Shown one piece after another: positions 5,926-10,423 of a DNA stretch of 10,423 nt. The stretch lies in contig JAVBQE010000070.1 in assembly GCA_031549165.1 (NCBI GenBank), positions 1 to 10,423 on the forward strand. The letters run 5' to 3'. The notes under the pieces were generated by a model. That model made no database searches. It worked only from the letters and a program-made list of their open reading frames with translations, and was not told the origin of the DNA. Each line of letters begins with the position of its first letter. Position 1 is the stretch's first letter. A program made the position numbers and the translations under genes. The stretch comes from Parelusimicrobium sp031549165 (lineage in GTDB: Bacteria > Elusimicrobiota > Elusimicrobia > Elusimicrobiales > Elusimicrobiaceae).

Positions 5926-7605
5926 ATGAAAAATAAAACTGTACTTTTATTAATTTTATTATTGCTGCCTTTGTTGGTTATGGCGCAGCGCGTGGATATT
6001 GTAAATCCCGTGCCGTCCTCTTCAGGAAACTACACTGTGTTAAAAAGTATAGGCAACACGGTAACATTAGGGACTGCGGGCAGCGCCGGCTCTGTGAATA
6101 TGGGCGCGGTTACTTTCCGCGGCAGCGCAGCTATAAACGCTGTGGGCACAACAAAGATGAACAGCCTGGCTGTATTCAACTCCGGCGGTGAGACAACAAT
6201 AAACAAGCTGACCAGCACCTCCACCCTTTCTGTAGGGGATGATAAGGCTAGTGTAAGCGCTGGCGACGAAACAAATGCTAGGGTTAGCTTTAATAATATA
6301 GACCCTAATACAAATGTTTCCATAGATGCGCAGAACAGCACGGTATATGACGGTGTTTTTAAGGTAACGGGCAAAACAAATGCAGGTACACTAAAGCTAG
6401 ACGGCAAGGCATTTCCCAATGCGGGCTATGGAAGCTTAACTTCCAACACAGTATTAGTAGATAACCTTTTAGGTTCCGGCGGCGACATGAAGTGGGAAAC
6501 TTATGAAAGCGTAAACACCACTACAGGCGTCACAGATTCAAGCAAAATTTTAGTATTCAAACCCACCGGTGTTACGCCTCCCAACGATGGGGATGAGGAT
6601 CCGGACTGTGCTGCGGCGAGAGATAACGGCACACTGCTATCCTGGTGCAAAGCAACAACAGCGCAAGGTGCAAAATGTGAAATTAAGATAGACTATACGG
6701 CGCCGACGGATTTCTTGACTGCTGCCAGTGCCGGCGGAACACACAAAGTAAACACGCAGGATATGACTGCCGGAACACAGGCAGTGGAGAAATTTGGTTC
6801 TTTATGTCTCCCCTTAGGCAAAACTCAGGGTTCTGCTCCCACTAATGCCGGTACTACTACATATGCTATAGCAGATAAGGTTTTAGCTACCGGCAAAACC
6901 GCAGAGCAGCTTTTTGGCCTTAGCAACACCACAACACAGGTTACCATGGCCGATATATGGTTTAAAACAACTAAAACATTATGGGCGCAAAGCAACGTAG
7001 AAGACGCTAACCGCCTGCCTGACAGAGGTTTCGTCTGGTGGTATGGAGCTGCAAACACGTTATGGCCGGCTCAATATGTCATACAGGAGACATGGTCCGG
7101 GCTTGATGCTGATCCGTATGGCACATCACAAATGTTCATCAGAGTTATTTTTAGCAATACAAGTAACGGACATCAGTTTGATTATGTAGATTTTAAAAAG
7201 GTGCTCGCACGCAATGGCACTTCACCGCTGGAGTTTGAATACATGCTTCCAGTAGATACATACACAAGGTATAGTGCTGACCAGGTGGTAAAACTGGGAA
7301 ATCCAGAGGGTACTATTGCATCAAATGGTTCTTTTAAGACCTTTGAGCTTAGTGCTGCAATGGATGTATTAATAGGTGCGGGATATAATTCTAACGCAGG
7401 CGTTTTCATCAACAAGACTAATAAAACTGCGCCGTGGAATGGTGCCGCCGGTGAGAGCTGTGGGTCTTTGATGTATATCTTCGTGCCGTTTGCTGATCAA
7501 GGTGTTAAAAGGGCAGCCTTTGGTTTATTCTCAGAAAGCTACGGCTCTGACAGTAAGTTTGTCCGGAATGACTATACGGCCACACTGCAGTGCAAGAAGT
7601 TGTAA
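5926..7605 (+). CDS. Secreted modular surface protein: constant beta-rich N-terminal region plus large variable C-terminal domain
   Basis: 559 residues; AGGGGG 5 nt before ATG 5926. Signal peptide with cleavage expected after VMA (20/21). Residues 21-170 are a G/T/N/S/V-rich region with short alternating strands resembling rungs of a beta-solenoid stalk. Residues 14-170 are encoded by DNA almost identical to that of the next gene. Then come VDNLLG (178-183), MKWE (188-191), strands ending in ILVFKP, and a Pro/Asp-rich linker (VTPPNDGDEDP, 216-226). The C-terminal domain (~228-559) is rich in Trp, Tyr and Phe (for example FVWWYG, 369-374) and has six cysteines (228, 241, 251, 294, 512, 556), consistent with extracytoplasmic disulfides. 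There is no lipobox, LPXTG or C-terminal membrane helix. I do not recognise the head domain; adhesin or binding protein is an inference from the stalk-head layout. Confidence 0.8.
   Translation: MKNKTVLLLILLLLPLLVMAQRVDIVNPVPSSSGNYTVLKSIGNTVTLGTAGSAGSVNMGAVTFRGSAAINAVGTTKMNSLAVFNSGGETTINKLTSTSTLSVGDDKASVSAGDETNARVSFNNIDPNTNVSIDAQNSTVYDGVFKVTGKTNAGTLKLDGKAFPNAGYGSLTSNTVLVDNLLGSGGDMKWETYESVNTTTGVTDSSKILVFKPTGVTPPNDGDEDPDCAAARDNGTLLSWCKATTAQGAKCEIKIDYTAPTDFLTAASAGGTHKVNTQDMTAGTQAVEKFGSLCLPLGKTQGSAPTNAGTTTYAIADKVLATGKTAEQLFGLSNTTTQVTMADIWFKTTKTLWAQSNVEDANRLPDRGFVWWYGAANTLWPAQYVIQETWSGLDADPYGTSQMFIRVIFSNTSNGHQFDYVDFKKVLARNGTSPLEFEYMLPVDTYTRYSADQVVKLGNPEGTIASNGSFKTFELSAAMDVLIGAGYNSNAGVFINKTNKTAPWNGAAGESCGSLMYIFVPFADQGVKRAAFGLFSESYGSDSKFVRNDYTATLQCKKL
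5965..6435 (+). repeat. 471-bp direct repeat, copy 1
   Basis: Matches 7731-8201 base for base at a constant offset of 1766, with no gaps and four substitutions by my reading. Two of these change residues (V29 to E, D142 to N); two are silent. The block encodes residues 14-170 of the protein. It starts inside the signal-peptide coding sequence and ends at the GYGS codons. Confidence 0.95.
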
Positions 7606-7691
7606 TATATAGTATATTTAGTAAAGGGCGCGGTCATTTTGTATTTGCGCTTCTTTGTAGAAATGAAAATTTAACAATTGGAGTCTATAAT

Positions 7692-8897
7692 ATGGCACGA
7701 CGAATCTTAGTTTTATTAATAATACTATCCCTGCCTTTGTTGGTTATGGCGCAGCGCGTGGATATTGTAAATCCCGAGCCGTCCTCTTCAGGAAACTACA
7801 CTGTGTTAAAAAGTATAGGCAACACGGTAACATTAGGGACTGCGGGCAGCGCCGGCTCTGTGAATATGGGCGCAGTTACTTTCCGCGGCAGCGCAGCTAT
7901 AAACGCTGTGGGCACAACAAAGATGAACAGCCTGGCTGTATTCAACTCCGGCGGTGAGACAACAATAAACAAGCTGACAAGCACCTCCACCCTTTCTGTA
8001 GGGGATGATAAGGCTAGTGTAAGCGCTGGCGACGAAACAAATGCTAGGGTTAGCTTTAATAATATAGACCCTAATACAAATGTTTCCATAGATGCGCAGA
8101 ACAGCACGGTATATAACGGTGTTTTTAAGGTAACGGGCAAAACAAATGCAGGTACACTAAAGCTAGACGGCAAGGCATTTCCCAATGCGGGCTATGGAAG
8201 CATCTCTGCAACCACACCTGAGGTAGATAATTTATTAGGTAAAGATGGAAACATGAAATGGGAAGTTTATGAGGGCACTACTAGCGCCGGAGTACCGCAA
8301 AATTTTACAATTTTAGTAATGAAATTAAGCTCTACTCCTCAGACGCCTCCTCCTAATGAATGTGACGATAGCACCGGAAACGGACTATCTTGTAAAGATA
8401 CTGGCGGTTCATGGCAATGGACTGGTTCTAAATGTGACTGTAGCTGCCCTACTGGAAGCGTATATTATGCTTTTAAGTGTTCCTATGATTGTTATCAAAC
8501 GGGGGATTATAGCTGTCCGCAATTTTATCAGACTACCAAAGATACTGGCGGTGCGCAGTATTTTCCTCGTAAGCCTTTACTTTTGATTATGGATCCAGTT
8601 ACTGGTGATAAGAGAGGCGAGAAAAAGAGTGATGCTTGCTGTGTAAAGGTAAATTGTAATATGTATTATGGCGGCAATGTGGCATCTTTTTGTGTTGCGC
8701 AGGGATATGAAAGTGCAAATCCTACAGCTTATCCAAATTTTGATAATCCGTCAGCAGCGGGCTGTTGTAATTGTAAAGTTAAAGCATATTCTAATGGAAC
8801 ATGCCCGATAATGAATGCCACGGTAAATGGGCATGGTTGTTGTGATTGTTTATATGGTACACTAACGAAGTCGGGCGGCTCTTGGACTTGTATATAG
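7692..8897 (+). CDS. Secreted modular surface protein: same N-terminal region, cysteine-rich C-terminal domain
   Basis: 401 residues from ATG 7692, chosen because TGGAG (7679-7683) lies 8 nt upstream and a signal peptide starts there (cleavage after VMA, 20/21); the frame is open back to 7590 but that overlaps the previous gene. Residues 14-170 differ from the preceding protein at two positions only. VDNLLG (178-183), MKWE (188-191) and the ILVMK strand are retained at the same positions with diverged DNA. A proline linker (TPQTPPP, 215-221) leads into a ~180-residue domain with 20 cysteines, including CDCSC (248-252), CC pairs at 316-317, 358-359 and 383-384, and the CCNC and CCDC clusters. 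GGSWxW (238-243) recurs near the end as GGSWTC. An even cysteine count with small spacings suggests a disulfide-knotted extracellular head. No named family recognised. It is the last gene of the operon, 86 bp after the previous stop. Confidence 0.8.
   Translation: MARRILVLLIILSLPLLVMAQRVDIVNPEPSSSGNYTVLKSIGNTVTLGTAGSAGSVNMGAVTFRGSAAINAVGTTKMNSLAVFNSGGETTINKLTSTSTLSVGDDKASVSAGDETNARVSFNNIDPNTNVSIDAQNSTVYNGVFKVTGKTNAGTLKLDGKAFPNAGYGSISATTPEVDNLLGKDGNMKWEVYEGTTSAGVPQNFTILVMKLSSTPQTPPPNECDDSTGNGLSCKDTGGSWQWTGSKCDCSCPTGSVYYAFKCSYDCYQTGDYSCPQFYQTTKDTGGAQYFPRKPLLLIMDPVTGDKRGEKKSDACCVKVNCNMYYGGNVASFCVAQGYESANPTAYPNFDNPSAAGCCNCKVKAYSNGTCPIMNATVNGHGCCDCLYGTLTKSGGSWTCI
7731..8201 (+). repeat. 471-bp direct repeat, copy 2
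   Basis: Second copy of the 5965-6435 block in the same orientation. Outside the block the two genes still align codon for codon but drop to about 60% nucleotide identity on each side (23 of 39 bases on the left, 48 of 75 on the right by my count). Confidence 0.95.
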
Positions 8898-8914
8898 TCG
8901 GAAATGTCTAAATA

Positions 8915-8952
8915 AGAAAATGTCCTCATTGTTAAACACGAGGACATTTTCT
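8915..8952 (+). terminator. Hairpin terminator of the secreted-protein operon
   Basis: AGAAAATGTCCTC (8915-8927) and GAGGACATTTTCT (8940-8952) form a perfect 13-bp stem with a 12-nt loop, 18 bases after the last stop codon. The T-rich end of the stem (ATTTTCTATATTT) serves as a modest U-tract. A second weaker stem (TTGAGG 8957-8962 with CCTCAA 8976-8981) follows it. Confidence 0.75.
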
Positions 8953-9023
8953 ATATTTGAGGTTGGATCTCTACTCCTCAATATACTACTTCTACGTCAA
9001 TCTACAAAGGTAAAATAATAGAA

Positions 9024-9050
9024 TTGATAGATAAAATATTAATATAATAT
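9024..9050 (+). promoter_or_regulatory. Candidate promoter of the SlyD-like gene
   Basis: TTGATA (9024-9029) is followed 15 bp later by TAATAT (9045-9050), overlapping a TATAAT at 9043-9048 with a shorter spacer. The leader to ATG 9083 would be about 25 nt and contains AGAGGTG as Shine-Dalgarno. The upstream terminator at 8915-8952 implies that a promoter must lie here, but the exact hexamers are uncertain in such AT-rich sequence. Confidence 0.4.
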
Positions 9051-9082
9051 TTTTTAATAGCTTTTTATAAAGAGGTGCAAGA

Positions 9083-9499
9083 ATGATAAAGAATGGAAGC
9101 AAAGTTAAATTTCACTATACGCTAACAGTAGATGGTGCTGCGGCGGACACTTCGTCCGGCCGCGGGCCTTTGGAGTATGAGCACGGGGCAGGGCACATTA
9201 TTAAAGGCCTGGAAAGCGAGCTTGAGGGTATGAAAGTGGGCGATAAAAAAACCGTTAAAGTAGCTGCCAAAGATGGCTACGGCGAAGTGCGCGAGGATGC
9301 TAAAAAGAAAGTGCCCGCCACTGCCATATCCAACGCTTCCGAGCTTAAGGTGGGCGACGCCGTGGGCGCCAGCGCCGGCGGCCAGCATTTCCACGCAATA
9401 GTAAGCAAAATAGAGAAAGACGAAATAGAGCTGGACTTTAACCACCCGCTCGCAGGTAAAGACTTAGTATTTGACGTGGAAATTGTGGAAGTAAAATAA
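9083..9499 (+). CDS. SlyD-like FKBP-type peptidyl-prolyl cis-trans isomerase
   Basis: 138 residues; AGAGGTG 5 nt before ATG. The FKBP domain is split in the SlyD manner: residues 1-67 and ~119-138 form the isomerase part (VKFHYTLTVDG 8-18, D22, the PLEYEHGAGHIIKGLE segment 29-44, DGYGEV 64-69), and ~68-118 form the insert-in-flap chaperone domain. The conserved DFNHPLAGKDLVFDVEI segment (118-134) is intact. The enzyme accelerates Xaa-Pro isomerisation and acts as a folding chaperone. There is no signal peptide, so it is cytoplasmic. The histidine/cysteine-rich nickel-binding tail of enterobacterial SlyD is absent, so a metallochaperone role is not supported. It is monocistronic, between the operon terminator at 8915 and the hairpin at 9552. 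Confidence 0.93.
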   Translation: MIKNGSKVKFHYTLTVDGAAADTSSGRGPLEYEHGAGHIIKGLESELEGMKVGDKKTVKVAAKDGYGEVREDAKKKVPATAISNASELKVGDAVGASAGGQHFHAIVSKIEKDEIELDFNHPLAGKDLVFDVEIVEVK

Positions 9500-9548
9500 A
9501 AAACTGTTGTCTGATATATAAAATTACTGCTAAATAAGGATTTACGTT

Positions 9549-9694
9549 GTCATTCCCAGGTTCGCTTGCAATGCGGACTTGGGAATCTGTTTTTAATAAC
9601 ATTAATGTTTTTGCTGTTAGCTTTTAATAGCACTGCACCCATTTTGATAAAAGCATATTCCCGCCGCCGCTGTGAATGCAGCGGCGAGAATGAC
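9549..9694. repeat. Pair of inverted palindromic repeats (TCATTC...GAATCT type)
   Basis: The left unit runs GTCATTCCC...GGGAATCT (9549-9588). The right unit is in opposite orientation: ATTCCCGCC...GAGAATGAC (9657-9694), with an inner CGCCGCTG/CAGCGGCG stem (9665-9672, 9679-9686) and a TGAATG loop. Unit ends (GTCATT...AATCT) match those of the 2965-3054 pair although the stems differ in sequence. Both pairs lie in intergenic space with a spacer between oppositely oriented units. Confidence 0.65.
9552..9594 (+). terminator. Probable terminator of the SlyD-like gene, formed by the left palindromic repeat
   Basis: ATTCCCAGGTTCGC (9552-9565) pairs with GCGGACTTGGGAAT (9573-9586) over 14 positions, two of them G-U in RNA, around a 7-nt loop. 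Five T's follow at 9590-9594. It lies about 50 bases after the isomerase stop, so a repeat unit appears to serve as its terminator. Confidence 0.5.
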
Positions 9695-9827
9695 GGCTAA
9701 AATAAATATAAATTATTTTCTGCTGCGCTGTTAGCAATAAGTTTAATAATCAGACCTATTTTTCTACATGGGCCACAATTTGACATGCCTGAGCATTAGA
9801 CTAATATTTAGGACCTCAGACAGATAT

Positions 9828-9866
9828 AAAAAAACAACCTCTTATAAACTAAGAGGTTGTTTTTTT
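9828..9866. terminator. Bidirectional rho-independent terminator
   Basis: A perfect 17-bp stem, AAAAAAACAACCTCTTA (9828-9844) with TAAGAGGTTGTTTTTTT (9850-9866), has a TAAAC loop. Both strands end in a run of seven T's. On the minus strand it lies 27 bases past the stop codon at 9894, so it chiefly serves the right-hand gene; it also blocks readthrough from the left. Confidence 0.88.
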
Positions 9867-9893
9867 GTTTGTGTTAATGCATTGTTTTAAAAC

Positions 9894-10423
9894 TTATTTT
9901 GCAATTCCTTTTTCTACTTTGCGTGTGCCGTTAGCCTGTACGTCCATGAAGAACACGCCTTTGGCTTTGTCTGCGTAGTGAGAGAATCTGTCGCCGGAGA
10001 TTTTGACTACGTCAATCTGCCTGCCGAGAGCGTCTCTTATGATACACACGCCGCCGTCGCAGCCTTCCACCACCATTTCACCGGAATCGTTGTAATAGCT
10101 GATTTTCATAGCGTCAGCTTTGGGGTTTTTTATTCCGGTAGCTGTTTTCTGTACAGGGGTCGCGACGGCAAAGACATCCGCAGCAGAAGGGCGGTTAGCT
10201 TTTTGATCAGGAGATCTCCATATAATGAACCTTGTATACCACTGTCCTACTTCTAAGTCTTCTTCATAAAGGGAGTATTCCATAGTATTATTATTTTCTA
10301 TAGAGTAAGGCTCGCTGCCGGGGAGATTATGGGCCGATGCAAGTAATGCCCCGCAGGCTTGAGCACCCACCTGAGCAAGATCAGGTGTGTATTTTGCAAT
10401 AAAGTAGTCAGCATAATTTGCGC
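9894..10423 (-). CDS. C-terminal part of an unidentified protein, possibly ending in a type IX secretion-type sorting domain (5' end missing)
   Basis: The frame is open from the right edge: 175 residues and a TAA stop. An internal GTG at 10370 has no Shine-Dalgarno sequence and the frame continues upstream in coding-like sequence (YADYFIAKYTPDLAQ), so I treat the gene as cut by the window edge. I do not recognise residues 1-100. The last ~65 residues follow the layout of Bacteroidetes-type C-terminal secretion domains: a strand ending in IIRDALGRQIDVV (127-139), a middle strand, then KGVFFMDVQANGTRKVEKGIAK-like ending (154-175) with the typical G-V-(Y/F) and terminal K. Two cysteines (121, 126) flank GG. 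If the resemblance is real, the protein is exported across the outer membrane; no secretion component lies in the window to test this. Confidence 0.6.
   Translation of the reverse strand, partial: ANYADYFIAKYTPDLAQVGAQACGALLASAHNLPGSEPYSIENNNTMEYSLYEEDLEVGQWYTRFIIWRSPDQKANRPSAADVFAVATPVQKTATGIKNPKADAMKISYYNDSGEMVVEGCDGGVCIIRDALGRQIDVVKISGDRFSHYADKAKGVFFMDVQANGTRKVEKGIAK

Larger units (their letters stand above)
9500..9893. other. Gene-free stretch: two palindromic repeats and terminators, no convincing gene
   Basis: This 394-bp gap separates convergent genes. I see no start with a ribosome binding site and no tRNA-like fold. It holds the inverted palindromic repeat pair (9549-9694), about 130 bp of featureless AT-rich sequence (9695-9827) and a bidirectional terminator (9828-9866). 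Confidence 0.6.

Noticed and set aside
7590..7691. N-terminal extension of the third secreted protein
   Set aside because: It overlaps the end of the preceding gene, has no ribosome binding site and would bury the signal peptide 34 residues inside the protein.
7686..7691. TATAAT immediately before ATG 7692
   Set aside because: A -10 element touching the start codon would start transcription inside the gene. A good Shine-Dalgarno sequence just upstream shows the ATG is used on a longer transcript.
6030..8185. Two nearly identical minus-strand frames of 129 codons
   Set aside because: They are antisense shadows of the 471-bp repeat. Their duplication simply follows from the repeat on the plus strand, and neither has a ribosome binding site.
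10368..10370. GTG as the start of the right-hand gene
   Set aside because: No Shine-Dalgarno sequence precedes it, and the frame remains open with normal-looking protein sequence to the window edge.

Overview
The window looks like a chromosomal stretch from a Gram-negative anaerobe. It holds three Sec-type secreted proteins with no cell-wall sorting motif, a tyrosine phenol-lyase-type enzyme typical of gut amino-acid fermenters, an ArnT/PMT-like membrane glycosyltransferase and a SlyD-like isomerase. Genome-wide palindromic repeats of the TCATT...AATCT kind and the overall style recall Elusimicrobiota, but I cannot confirm the phylum from the sequence alone. No tRNA, rRNA, CRISPR array, transposase or phage gene is visible.

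Layout. Bases 1-1359 (minus): a tyrosine phenol-lyase/tryptophanase family enzyme, cut at the left edge only a few codons before its end. Bases 1548-2930 (minus): a multi-pass GT39-like glycosyltransferase. Bases 2965-3054: a back-to-back pair of palindromic repeats. Bases 3134-3961 (plus): a SirB1/transglutaminase-like protein that has lost its usual histidine, followed by a terminator hairpin that runs directly into the start codon of an MFS transporter (3991-5232). Bases 5241-8952: a self-contained operon with its own strong promoter and terminator, encoding three secreted, paralogous proteins. Bases 9083-9499: a monocistronic SlyD-like FKBP. Bases 9500-9893: a gene-free stretch with a second pair of palindromic repeats and a bidirectional terminator. 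Bases 9894-10423 (minus): the C-terminal part of a protein entering from the right, whose last ~65 residues resemble a type IX secretion sorting domain.

The secreted-protein operon is the most unusual part. Proteins 2 and 3 have almost identical first halves (residues 14-170; 471 bp with 4 mismatches by my count). They have unrelated C-terminal domains: one of about 340 residues with 6 cysteines, the other of about 180 residues with 20 cysteines. The two genes remain recognisably homologous on both sides of the 471 bp block, but only at about 60% nucleotide identity, so the block has the shape of a gene-conversion tract rather than of a simple duplication. All three proteins share a short MKW-containing segment; in proteins 2 and 3 a proline-rich linker and the variable domain follow it. 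I read this as a 'constant exported stalk plus exchangeable head' surface-protein locus. Its function is unknown.
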